Assembly (NCBI GenBank): GCA_964360375.1
Contig: CAYHWG010000015.1
Coordinates: forward strand, 1-18,725
Direction: 5' to 3'
Length of the DNA stretch: 18,725 nucleotides
From: XYB2-FULL-45-11 sp964360375
GTDB lineage: Bacteria; Patescibacteriota; Patescibacteriia; UBA9934; GWF2-40-263
Below are positions 7,363-13,307 of this stretch, piece after piece. Numbering within the stretch: position 1 is the first letter of the stretch; each line of letters begins with the position of its first letter. The notes under the pieces are model-generated. The model was given only the letters and a program-made list of their open reading frames with translations, did not search any database and was not told where the DNA came from. Made by a program: the position numbers and the translations under genes.

Positions 7363-8124
7363 TTACGTATCGTGATGCTGTAAAATCTCTTTTCGATCTT
7401 TATGAAACAAATCCTTCAGTTCGTCGGCTCCGATGAGACAGGCCTTATTTCCATGGCACACAAGTTGATGTTTCAAACAAATCGCCGAATTTGCTTCTTC
7501 AGCAACGCTGTGAACATCGTGAGAAACAAGAATAATCGTGAGTCCATCTTTATTGAGCGTGCGAAGCAGTGCATAGAAATCAGCACGCGAAGTTGGATCA
7601 AGTCCATCAACGGGTTCGTCCAAAAATAAAATTTTCGGTTCCCCTACAAGTGCACGTGTGAGCAATACCTTCTGCCGTTCTCCCCCAGACAATTTAGAAA
7701 TAGGACGATCCAATAAAAATTCGATTCCCATCTGATGAGTCGCTCGCTTGATGGCGAGTTCGTCTTCTGTATTCATGCGACCAAAGAGCGAAAGACGTGC
7801 TGTGCGGCCAGAGCGAATCACCTCACGAACCGTCGCAGGAAATTGGGCATCAATATTTCCACCACGCTGAGAAACGTACCCGATTTGTTTACGCACAAAT
7901 GCATCAGACGGAGACCCGTGAAGAAGCTTGATGGATCCGTGTGTTGGTTCAAGAAGTCCAAGGAGGAGTTTTAGTAATGTCGTTTTTCCTCCGCCGTTTG
8001 GTCCGATGATTCCGACATAATCCCCCGCTTCAATTGAAAAAGAAAAATCACGAATGATGTCCTCACCGTTTTGTTCATATCGTAATTGTTTCACTTCGAT
8101 TATCGTTTTTTTATCTAAAGACAC
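7363..8124 (-). CDS. znuC: Metal ABC transporter ATPase (ZnuC-like)
   Basis: A 253-aa ATPase with Walker A GPNGGGKTT (41-49), Q-loop VSQRGG (85-90), signature LSGGERQKV (145-153), Walker B ILFLDEP (165-171), D-loop GLDP and switch His in SHDVHSVAEE (H202). The layout and the downstream ABC-3 permease identify it as the motor of a zinc or manganese importer. The tail is rich in His (LFHKDRKEILQHHDT), a common trait of zinc systems. Translation starts with GTG at 8124; the out-of-frame ATG two bases earlier reaches a stop at its fourth codon. There is no Shine-Dalgarno. The trhO stop is 63 bp upstream without an obvious terminator, so the genes may share a transcript. Confidence 0.9.
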   Translation of the reverse strand: MSLDKKTIIEVKQLRYEQNGEDIIRDFSFSIEAGDYVGIIGPNGGGKTTLLKLLLGLLEPTHGSIKLLHGSPSDAFVRKQIGYVSQRGGNIDAQFPATVREVIRSGRTARLSLFGRMNTEDELAIKRATHQMGIEFLLDRPISKLSGGERQKVLLTRALVGEPKILFLDEPVDGLDPTSRADFYALLRTLNKDGLTIILVSHDVHSVAEEANSAICLKHQLVCHGNKACLIGADELKDLFHKDRKEILQHHDT

Positions 8125-8187
8125 ATGATTGTGATCAGGAAAAATCTATGAAAAATCATATCATTCAAAGAGGAAAGAAACAACTCA

Positions 8188-9087
8188 TTATATTCCTTTG
8201 TTCTGACGGGCTCTCTTACATTCTTCAGAACAAAAAATGTTTTGCGCATGGCATGCACAGTTATCACACACGATCATTTGTTTGTGACAAATGTGCCACG
8301 CACAATTTCCAAACGTCTCACTTGTCGACTGACACGAAAAACAGACGCCGATTTTTTGATACGCTTCGGTGAATCGTTCTGTTATGCGATCATCAAAAAC
8401 ATAGAGAGATCCAAGAAAATCCTCTCCAGGATACTGTTTCATGTAGGTTCCAATCCCTCCGTGAAGTTGGTACACATTTTTAAATCCTTGCTGTTTCAGA
8501 TATCCTGAAGCTTTCTCGCATCGGACTCCATACGTACAGACGGTCAAAACTTTTTTCTCCTTTAAAGATGTGAGATCGGCAACAATCTTTGGAAGATCAC
8601 GAAAATTCTTCATGCCGCTTTCGTGCGATCCTACAAAATGACCAACGGCATATTCATAATCATTACGCATGTCTATAATATCAAAATCTTCGCCCTGCTC
8701 GATCCACTGTTTCAATTCTTCCGCCTCAATATGAATTCCTGTGATTTTATTTGGATCAATATCCTGTTCAAGCGATAATCCCGTTGCAACAATTTCTTTT
8801 CGAGCCTTCACTTTTAATTTTTCAAAAGATTTTCCGTCTGATGGACTTGATTTAAACCAAACATCTGAAAAATTTCCAAACCGATCGAGTGCATGCATGC
8901 GACGTTCATACTCCATGATGCTTTCAGATGTTCCTTCTACCGTTCCATTGATTCCCTCTTGTGCAATGAGAATGCGCCCGAGTAAGCCAAGTTCTGTGCA
9001 GGTCTTTTTCTGCCAAACCACAAAACGCTCCACGTCTGTCACAGGAGTGTATTTGTAAAAAATAATGAGTTCGTAAGGGGAAGGCAT
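8188..9087 (-). CDS. trhO: tRNA uridine(34) hydroxylase TrhO (rhodanese-related, UPF0176)
   Basis: A 299-aa homologue of E. coli TrhO (YceA), which makes 5-hydroxyuridine at the wobble position of tRNAs in an oxygen-dependent reaction. An N-terminal ferredoxin-like domain (residues 1-100, GRILIAQEGINGTV near 37) is followed by a rhodanese domain with the active loop CTYGVRCEKA (catalytic C184, C190). The C-terminal part is Cys-rich (nine Cys between 249 and 290), as in the family. The loop reads CTYGVR where CTGGIR is usual. The ATG at 9087 gives the usual family start MPSPYELI; a GTG at 9126 would add 13 residues. It is the likely head gene of the run into znuC/znuB. Confidence 0.93.
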   Translation of the reverse strand: MPSPYELIIFYKYTPVTDVERFVVWQKKTCTELGLLGRILIAQEGINGTVEGTSESIMEYERRMHALDRFGNFSDVWFKSSPSDGKSFEKLKVKARKEIVATGLSLEQDIDPNKITGIHIEAEELKQWIEQGEDFDIIDMRNDYEYAVGHFVGSHESGMKNFRDLPKIVADLTSLKEKKVLTVCTYGVRCEKASGYLKQQGFKNVYQLHGGIGTYMKQYPGEDFLGSLYVFDDRITERFTEAYQKIGVCFSCQSTSETFGNCAWHICHKQMIVCDNCACHAQNIFCSEECKRARQNKGI

Positions 9088-9132
9088 AGCAAAATCAATC
9101 CTATCACAAAATTCTGACAAGTTCACCTATCG

Positions 9133-9155
9133 AAAAATCACCGCGGTTGCGATGA
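9133..9155 (-). terminator. Rho-independent terminator after the zinc-ribbon gene
   Basis: On the minus strand, TCATCGC, loop AACC, GCGGTGA (one G-T pair), then TTTTT. It lies about 11 bp after the zinc-ribbon stop codon and upstream of trhO. Confidence 0.7.
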
Positions 9156-9165
9156 CTTTTTTGCT

Positions 9166-9729
9166 TTATTCGTATTTTTTCTTCGCCCATGCTTTCTTTG
9201 CCGGAGCTGTTTCAACTGAGGGTCGATCTAGTGAAATAACTTTTTTTGATTCCGTTTGAACATCAGATTTTTCTTCGATGGATGTTTTCGCTCCGAGCAG
9301 TTTCAGAATCGTATCAAGTTTTACATTCAGCTTATCAAATTGATCTTTTGAAATTCCTGATACTTTTACATCATCATGACCGAAACAATTTCTGTAGCGA
9401 ATCGCTTTTCCTTCAATGGGACGAAACGGAACTTCACAATGACTTCCACAGTCACTGCAAACCGCTTTAAACATGTGTCGATCTCCACGTGTATCCTTCC
9501 CTGCAAATTTCAATCCTTTTGATCCATCCGTAGAAAAACAATTACTGCACAAAATAGGTTTTTTGCCGTTTGGTTTAAACGGAACTTCACATCCCATCCC
9601 GCATGCACTACATGTTGCCGGATGCATCATCGGACGCACACCATCTTTCACATAAAAATTCGGCTTTTCTCTTTTATCCCCCTTAAAACTTTTGTGACCT
9701 CTCTCACTTTTTCCCTTGAATGGTTTCAT
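9166..9729 (-). CDS. Twin zinc-ribbon protein, second ribbon lacking one Cys
   Basis: This 187-aa basic protein has two copies of a CxxCG-x3-CEVPF-x-P ribbon. Copy 1 has C40, C43, C61 and C64. Copy 2 has C91, C94 and C115, but the position equal to C61 is Y112 (codon TAC at 9394-9396, one transition from TGC). The N-terminal 30 residues are Lys/Arg-rich and the C-terminus is a charged, low-complexity tail ending WAKKKYE, both consistent with nucleic-acid binding. Similar ribbon proteins are common in Patescibacteria, and their function is not established. Residues 127-145 (DQFDKLNVKLDTILKLLGA) could form a short helix for oligomerisation. The start at 9729 follows from the promoter at 9760-9788, which rules out longer in-frame versions. 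It is a single-gene unit. Confidence 0.8.
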   Translation of the reverse strand: MKPFKGKSERGHKSFKGDKREKPNFYVKDGVRPMMHPATCSACGMGCEVPFKPNGKKPILCSNCFSTDGSKGLKFAGKDTRGDRHMFKAVCSDCGSHCEVPFRPIEGKAIRYRNCFGHDDVKVSGISKDQFDKLNVKLDTILKLLGAKTSIEEKSDVQTESKKVISLDRPSVETAPAKKAWAKKKYE

Positions 9730-9759
9730 AAGTTGAATTCGTTGAATCAGAATTGAACA

Positions 9760-9788
9760 ATCATACGCCATGAAGAAGTCTTTGTCAA
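9760..9788 (-). promoter_or_regulatory. Near-consensus promoter of the zinc-ribbon gene
   Basis: On the minus strand, TTGACA (9788-9783), exactly 17 nt, TATGAT (9765-9760). Transcription should start near 9753, giving a 24-nt leader before the ATG at 9729. Confidence 0.8.
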
Positions 9789-9798
9789 TGAATTTTCC

Positions 9799-9831
9799 AA
9801 AAAAAAATCGGGACAAGAGTTTTGTTCCGAT
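9799..9831 (-). terminator. Rho-independent terminator of the small-ORF unit
   Basis: On the minus strand, ATCGGAACAA, loop AACTC, TTGTCCCGAT (one A-C mismatch), followed by nine T (9807-9799). It lies 12 bp after the stop of the 30-aa ORF and just upstream of the zinc-ribbon promoter. Confidence 0.85.
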
Positions 9832-9843
9832 GAGTGCATGAGC

Positions 9844-9936
9844 CTATTTCGGCCACGGGCCTGGACGAGGAGGAAACGGCTTTTTCGGATCCGGAAATGG
9901 GTCATTCTGACACCCATTCTCACACGTGAGCAACAT
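9844..9936 (-). CDS. 30-aa proline-rich peptide with two Cys (unknown)
   Basis: A tiny ORF starting MLLTCENGCQNDPF and ending in a proline-rich tail (PFPPRPGPWPK, 6 Pro in 11 residues). A strong Shine-Dalgarno, GGAGG, lies 7 nt before the ATG, which is the main evidence that it is translated. It is followed by a strong terminator and is the third ORF of a small-ORF unit. The two cysteines (CENGC) could form a disulphide or bind metal. No signal peptide or membrane segment is visible. I do not recognise it. A longer in-frame version from 10095 is possible but has no ribosome site near its start. Confidence 0.6.
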   Translation of the reverse strand: MLLTCENGCQNDPFPDPKKPFPPRPGPWPK

Positions 9937-10021
9937 GGAAAACCTCCAAACATGATGTGGAAATGTGGTTTTGTCAAAACGTTTGTAAGAACCACATCGC
10001 CTTGTGAACAGCTGATTGAAT

Positions 10022-10231
10022 CTAGCGCGATCCGCAGCGATCCGGCTTTTCAGACTGTCCGTAGACAATTCGATCAGGCGGAGGCTCGTAGACAAACAGT
10101 TCGCGCGGCTTCTCGAACACCTGCGACTGCGGTTTCAATCCAATATTCGGATTCTGTTCCGCAAGGCGATCGATGGGATCCTTGAACACATTTTGCATGA
10201 GCTGCTCATGCGGCATGGGAATCCAACTCAC
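10022..10231 (-). CDS. 69-aa proline-containing protein, GTG start (unknown)
   Basis: The middle ORF of the small-ORF unit. GGAGG lies 5 nt before a GTG at 10231, supporting that start over the internal ATG at 10216, which has no ribosome site. The sequence is polar, with no membrane segment: SWIPMPHEQLMQNVFKDPID, then NPNIGLKPQSQVF, then FVYEPPPDRIVYG. The recurring hydrophobic-then-Pro pattern (VYEPPPDRIVY) is echoed in the neighbouring 74-aa ORF (VYATHDPIPPPPVV), hinting at a related composition though not provable homology. No known family. Gaps of about 100 bp to the ORF upstream and 85 bp to the one downstream contain no further ORF with a ribosome site. Confidence 0.65.
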   Translation of the reverse strand: MSWIPMPHEQLMQNVFKDPIDRLAEQNPNIGLKPQSQVFEKPRELFVYEPPPDRIVYGQSEKPDRCGSR

Positions 10232-10332
10232 GGTACCCTCCAGAAACTCTCAAAAAAAGTTTTGTCCTTTCTACAAAACCACGGTTTGGCAGACAAACGT
10301 GATTACGTTTGGAAAGGCTGCGTGAAACACTG

Positions 10333-10557
10333 TTATGGACGACCGTCTGAATAGAAGCCATGCTTTGCAATCGTACGATCCAGATTGAGAGGAGTGTACA
10401 TCGGTTCCGGTGATGGAATCGCGAGCATCCTCGTCTGCGAAACAACCGGGGGCGGCGGAATCGGATCATGCGTCGCATAAACGATCACATTTTCAATGGG
10501 CCGAACTGGCTGCGAAGGCCTCCAGCTGGTGTCATGATCATAAAACTGACTGGACAT
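10333..10557 (-). CDS. 74-aa proline-rich protein (unknown)
   Basis: The first ORF of the small-ORF unit, starting MSSQFYDHDTSWRPSQP at 10557 with GAGGTG about 5 nt upstream. Features: a PIPPPPVV stretch near residue 33, polar and aromatic residues throughout, no signal peptide, no membrane helix, no Cys. It ends HGFYSDGRP. It is about 65 nt from a -10 box that carries the same upstream motif as the YbjN-like gene. No family recognised. Its extended, Pro/Tyr-rich composition suggests an unstructured or partner-binding protein; this is inference only. Confidence 0.65.
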   Translation of the reverse strand: MSSQFYDHDTSWRPSQPVRPIENVIVYATHDPIPPPPVVSQTRMLAIPSPEPMYTPLNLDRTIAKHGFYSDGRP

Positions 10558-10621
10558 GGAAACACCTCAATCAAAAAGAGCTTTCTCTCACACAAAACGG
10601 CCTTTCCGTCTTGTTGCATAC

Positions 10622-10658
10622 AGGATAATCGAATGAATTTGAGAAAACTACTGAAAAA
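10622..10658 (-). promoter_or_regulatory. Promoter of the small-ORF unit with shared 17-nt upstream motif
   Basis: On the minus strand, TTTTTCAGTAGTTTTCT (10658-10642), 14 nt, then TATCCT (10627-10622). The same 17-nt sequence stands the same 14 nt from a -10 box at 11232-11268. It lies just downstream of the YbjN-like stop codon. Confidence 0.6.
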
Positions 10659-10682
10659 CTCTAGAAACTATTCTGTCTCTAC

Positions 10683-11171
10683 TTACGCATCTCCTCCGCC
10701 TCCACTGTGCTTTTTGAGAATGCGGATCAATTCCTCATCGTTCACTTCCTCACTCGCATACATTCCCTTCCTCAAAAGGAACAAGCTTTTCTCTGCCTCT
10801 TTGAAAAAAACAGCGAGAGCGCATGCAAAATGTTCGGAATCAAACGCAGTCGGGTATTCCAATTTCCGAAGAAAAAGTACCTCATCATCACCATCGATGG
10901 CAAAAACTGCAAAAGTCCCCTTGTTCGCCTCAAGCATCTTCCACAAAAGAGACGAATGTTTATCACGATCAAGATAGCAATCGAGATAAGCAATCATGTT
11001 TACCCTGAACCCATCCGGGATCAAACTAACTCGATACGATCCATGTTCAGAACGCATGCCAATAAGAATACACTCCACCTCTGAATTCACTTGATGTCGC
11101 AATGAAAGGGCGCAAAGAACCTTTACCACATCCTCTACTCCGATGTTTACCTTACTGAATCCTGGCGTCAT
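10683..11171 (-). CDS. YbjN / type III chaperone-like fold protein (tentative)
   Basis: A 162-aa soluble protein. The stretch from about residue 75 to 125 (LLWKMLEANKGTFAVFAIDGDDEVLFLRKLEYPTAFDSEHF then a helix ALAVFFKEAEK) follows the alternating pattern of YbjN and secretion-chaperone-like domains: short helix, strand, strand, then a long helix. Those domains bind other proteins; no enzymatic residues are expected. The C-terminus ends GGGGDA. A Shine-Dalgarno (AGGAGA) precedes the ATG at 11171. The gene is preceded by the 17-nt promoter motif shared with the small-ORF unit downstream, so the YbjN-like protein and the three small proteins may be made under the same conditions. Family call is from pattern only. 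Confidence 0.6.
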   Translation of the reverse strand: MTPGFSKVNIGVEDVVKVLCALSLRHQVNSEVECILIGMRSEHGSYRVSLIPDGFRVNMIAYLDCYLDRDKHSSLLWKMLEANKGTFAVFAIDGDDEVLFLRKLEYPTAFDSEHFACALAVFFKEAEKSLFLLRKGMYASEEVNDEELIRILKKHSGGGGDA

Positions 11172-11231
11172 GACTTCTCCTGCATTGGTTGTTTTCCCAT
11201 ATCCACACAGTGATTACTGCATGTTAGTGCC

Positions 11232-11268
11232 ACTATAATTGAAACGGAAAAAGAAAACTACTGAAAAA
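11232..11268 (-). promoter_or_regulatory. Promoter of the YbjN-like gene with shared 17-nt upstream motif
   Basis: On the minus strand, TTTTTCAGTAGTTTTCT (11268-11252), 14 nt, then TATAGT (11237-11232), about 60 nt before the ATG. The 17 bases match those at 10642-10658 exactly and the spacing is the same, while the 14-nt spacers differ. Confidence 0.6.
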
Positions 11269-11369
11269 ACAATTAAAACGCACTAGAGTCGGTTGATCCA
11301 AAATTCTGATCTGTGTATGAACAAAATTTTTCTAGAGAAAAGGTATCCTGTATACTAACCTACCTATAC

Positions 11370-11822
11370 ATGATCTCTCTTATCAAACCTATGATGCATC
11401 CTTTTCCAAGACTCTCAAAATATAAACTCCGCGTACACAAAAGCAAAACCGGTCACGGACTTTTTGCAACGGAAAAAATTCCATCCAATCGTTTCTTGAT
11501 GGAATACTGGGGCAAACTCGTCAGTGGCGATGTTGCACAAAAAATCGGCGGACGATATCTCTTTGAGCTTGAAAACGGAAAAACCATCGTTGGCACCACA
11601 CATAAAAATACGGCACGCTATGCAAATCACAGCTGCCGACCGAACGCCGAAGTGCGAATCACCGGCAATCGCGTCTTCCTTTTTTCCATCAAACCGATCA
11701 ATGCAAATGAAGAGATCGTCTACGACTACGGGAAAGAATATTGGAACGCCTTTATCAAACCTAAGGGATGTTTATGTGTGCCGTGTGTAAAAAAGAAACT
11801 TAAATCAACAATAATTTTTTGA
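11370..11822 (+). CDS. SET-domain protein (lysine methyltransferase)
   Basis: A 150-aa single-domain SET protein. In order: the N-terminal strand region KLRVHKSKTGHGLFATEKIPS; the pseudoknot motif ANHSCRPNAEV (the Asn-His of NHSC binds S-adenosylmethionine); NEEIVYDYGKEYW with the conserved Tyr; and a post-SET CLCVPC zinc-binding cluster. The known family reaction is transfer of methyl groups to protein lysines. The start is uncertain: ATG at 11370, or at 11391 or 11394, all without a Shine-Dalgarno. TATACT at 11351-11356 would start transcription near 11363, so a nearly leaderless message from 11370 is favoured over the longer frame from 11313. It stands alone on the plus strand among minus-strand genes. 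The target protein is unknown. Confidence 0.88.
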   Translation: MISLIKPMMHPFPRLSKYKLRVHKSKTGHGLFATEKIPSNRFLMEYWGKLVSGDVAQKIGGRYLFELENGKTIVGTTHKNTARYANHSCRPNAEVRITGNRVFLFSIKPINANEEIVYDYGKEYWNAFIKPKGCLCVPCVKKKLKSTIIF

Positions 11823-11853
11823 TGATTCACTACCCTGTTTGACAGAGAGCCAA

Positions 11854-11897
11854 AACAAAAAGACGCCGTACTCATGTTAAAGATCAATATGAGTACG
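11854..11897 (-). terminator. Rho-independent terminator after the 183-aa gene
   Basis: On the minus strand, CGTACTCAT (11897-11889), 13-nt loop, ATGAGTACG (11875-11867), then GCGTCTTTTTGTTTTG. G-T pairs can lengthen the stem. No T-run on the plus side, so the SET gene is not clearly terminated here. Confidence 0.8.
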
Positions 11898-11925
11898 ACG
11901 CAGTTGGCACAAGGGACTAAGACAC

Positions 11926-12477
11926 TTACGGGGCAAGAAACGCGAACCCGTACTCTTGTTCCCATTCAATTCCAGGAAGGTCGAGATGCGCGTTGAGCCA
12001 GCGACCGTTGTTGTAACGACTCGTCGTGAGGAGACACGGACGGCCGTTAGAACCTTCGATAGGTTCGTGCATGGTGACGATAAACATAAGCCCCATCTCT
12101 TCGATCTCCTCGTCCGTGAGCTGCTCGCGGATAAGGCAAGCAATGTCAGCGTTCGGCTTCACGAGTTTCATCTCGCTTGCCTTAGCGTGAATATTCTGAG
12201 TGATGCAACCTTTGTACTCAAAGAGCAAACCCTTGAGAATAACGATCTCATACATCCCCGCAGTTGAGCATGTGAAGTTTTTCAAAAAAAACATTCTCTT
12301 CACGGAGACATCCACCCGATTACCTTTCTTTTCCATCCGCTCAGTCCACTCGTCGCCCGTCGTCGGTTTATCAAGCGTGACCGTGAGATAGATGACGCCA
12401 TCGACTTCGCGCCAGCGCCTGACGAGCGGATTTGGGTTGCTGGGCAACACGTTCTCTTTCAGAAATTCATTACTCAT
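11926..12477 (-). CDS. Conserved-looking 183-aa protein of unknown function
   Basis: I do not recognise this protein. It is soluble, with mixed alpha/beta character and without a signal peptide. Visible segments are WREVDGVIYLTVTLDKPTTGDEWTERMEKKG near residue 22, MYEIVILKGLLFEYKG near 75, the acidic helix REQLTDEEIEEMGLMFIV near 117, and RYNNGRWLNAHLDLPGIEWEQEYGFAFLAP at the end, rich in Trp and Tyr. A good Shine-Dalgarno (AAGGAG) lies 6 nt before the ATG, and the gene has its own promoter candidate and a strong terminator, so it is a genuine single-gene unit. Base composition is somewhat richer in G+C than that of the flanking ATPase gene, but not enough to argue transfer. Confidence 0.75.
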   Translation of the reverse strand: MSNEFLKENVLPSNPNPLVRRWREVDGVIYLTVTLDKPTTGDEWTERMEKKGNRVDVSVKRMFFLKNFTCSTAGMYEIVILKGLLFEYKGCITQNIHAKASEMKLVKPNADIACLIREQLTDEEIEEMGLMFIVTMHEPIEGSNGRPCLLTTSRYNNGRWLNAHLDLPGIEWEQEYGFAFLAP

Positions 12478-12553
12478 GATTTTCTCCTTCGCACGCAGAT
12501 GAAGAACTGTGGCTTCTGAGTCGTTTCAGATTTACCGTGATCAGAAATCACTC

Positions 12554-12583
12554 GTATCACAGACAGCTTTTGGCCAAAGTCAA
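12554..12583 (-). promoter_or_regulatory. Candidate promoter of the 183-aa gene
   Basis: On the minus strand, TTGACT (12583-12578), 18 nt, TGATAC (12559-12554), about 80 nt before the ATG. A second perfect -35, TTGACA (12627-12622), lies further up with only a weak partner (TATTTG). Which is used cannot be told. Confidence 0.4.
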
Positions 12584-12684
12584 TCCATGTTGATATACAA
12601 ATACATCATAAAATACTGGTTTGTCAACCAACATTCGTAGTAACCCACAATGCCTCATAAGCTTATCCTTCCAACCCTTTTCAA

Positions 12685-13143
12685 TCACCCATTCTCATGG
12701 ACTGTTTCCCAAATCTCACGATACGCGCAATGCTCGATTTTATCCTGAAGCACTTGATGTTGATGTGGAACAATCATCTCAGGCAACGTCTTAAGAGGAA
12801 ACCATGCGAGATGATCGCATTTCAATGGTTCCATAATACGCGCATCGCCCTCCCATTGTTTCACTTGAAAAAAGACATCTAAATACACCCGATCCGTTGA
12901 TGTTCGATGAAGCAGTTCTACGAATTCGAAGTGTGCTTCAGATGCAGTCAATCCTGTCTCTTCTTTCAATTCACGCAAAGCCGCTTGCCGCAGTGTCTCC
13001 CCTTCTTCAAGATGCCCGGCGGGCATGTCGTAATACCCATCTCGATAACCAGTATTCGCACGGCGAAGCAGAAGAATCTCCTCACGATGATTAATGAGCA
13101 TGACATAAACAGCGACGAGACTACGGTAATGTTCATTTTTCAT
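12685..13143 (-). CDS. Nudix hydrolase
   Basis: A 152-aa Nudix protein. The Nudix box at residues 43-65 is complete: GHLEEGETLRQAALRELKEE followed by TGL, matching Gx5Ex7REUxEExGU, with the metal-binding glutamates in place. The family hydrolyses nucleoside diphosphates linked to another group; the substrate (for example a damaged nucleotide, ADP-ribose or a dinucleoside polyphosphate) cannot be read from this sequence. The MLINHREEILLLRR start and WFPLKTLP segment are typical of stand-alone house-cleaning Nudix enzymes. There is no Shine-Dalgarno immediately before the ATG; an extended -10 at 13165-13173 implies a leader of about 15 nt. Confidence 0.92.
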   Translation of the reverse strand: MKNEHYRSLVAVYVMLINHREEILLLRRANTGYRDGYYDMPAGHLEEGETLRQAALRELKEETGLTASEAHFEFVELLHRTSTDRVYLDVFFQVKQWEGDARIMEPLKCDHLAWFPLKTLPEMIVPHQHQVLQDKIEHCAYREIWETVHENG

Positions 13144-13164
13144 ATGTGCATGTAAGTTACACCT

Positions 13165-13173
13165 AATATAGCA
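13165..13173 (-). promoter_or_regulatory. Extended -10 promoter of the Nudix gene
   Basis: On the minus strand, TGC TATATT (13173-13165), an extended -10 without a convincing -35. The predicted transcript starts near 13158. Confidence 0.5.
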
Positions 13174-13276
13174 CGATAACTCAATGAAACACCAAAACGC
13201 AAAACAACCAGTCTTTCGACTGATCGTTCAGCGTGGCTCCACGTGGTGGATGATGTTAGAACGGCGATTGAGGCGC

Positions 13277-13305
13277 ATGATGGGTATGTTTCGATTCCGA
13301 AACTC
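13277..13305. repeat. 29-nt imperfect direct repeat, copy 1 (partner at 15065-15093)
   Basis: 26 of 29 bases match 15065-15093, in the same orientation. The two copies lie on either side of the AAA ATPase gene, copy 1 touching its 3' end. In the plus-strand frame both encode DGY(V/I)SIPKL, and two of the three differences are silent there. The frame through copy 1 reads VDDVRTAIEAHDGYVSIPKLV and stops; no start codon is visible, so it would be a gene remnant. It also contains a GTTTCG/CGAAAC hairpin. Confidence 0.6.
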
Positions 13306-13307
13306 GT

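Noticed and set aside
9730..9816. 29-residue extension of the zinc-ribbon protein
   Set aside because: It lies over its own promoter and the terminator of the upstream unit.
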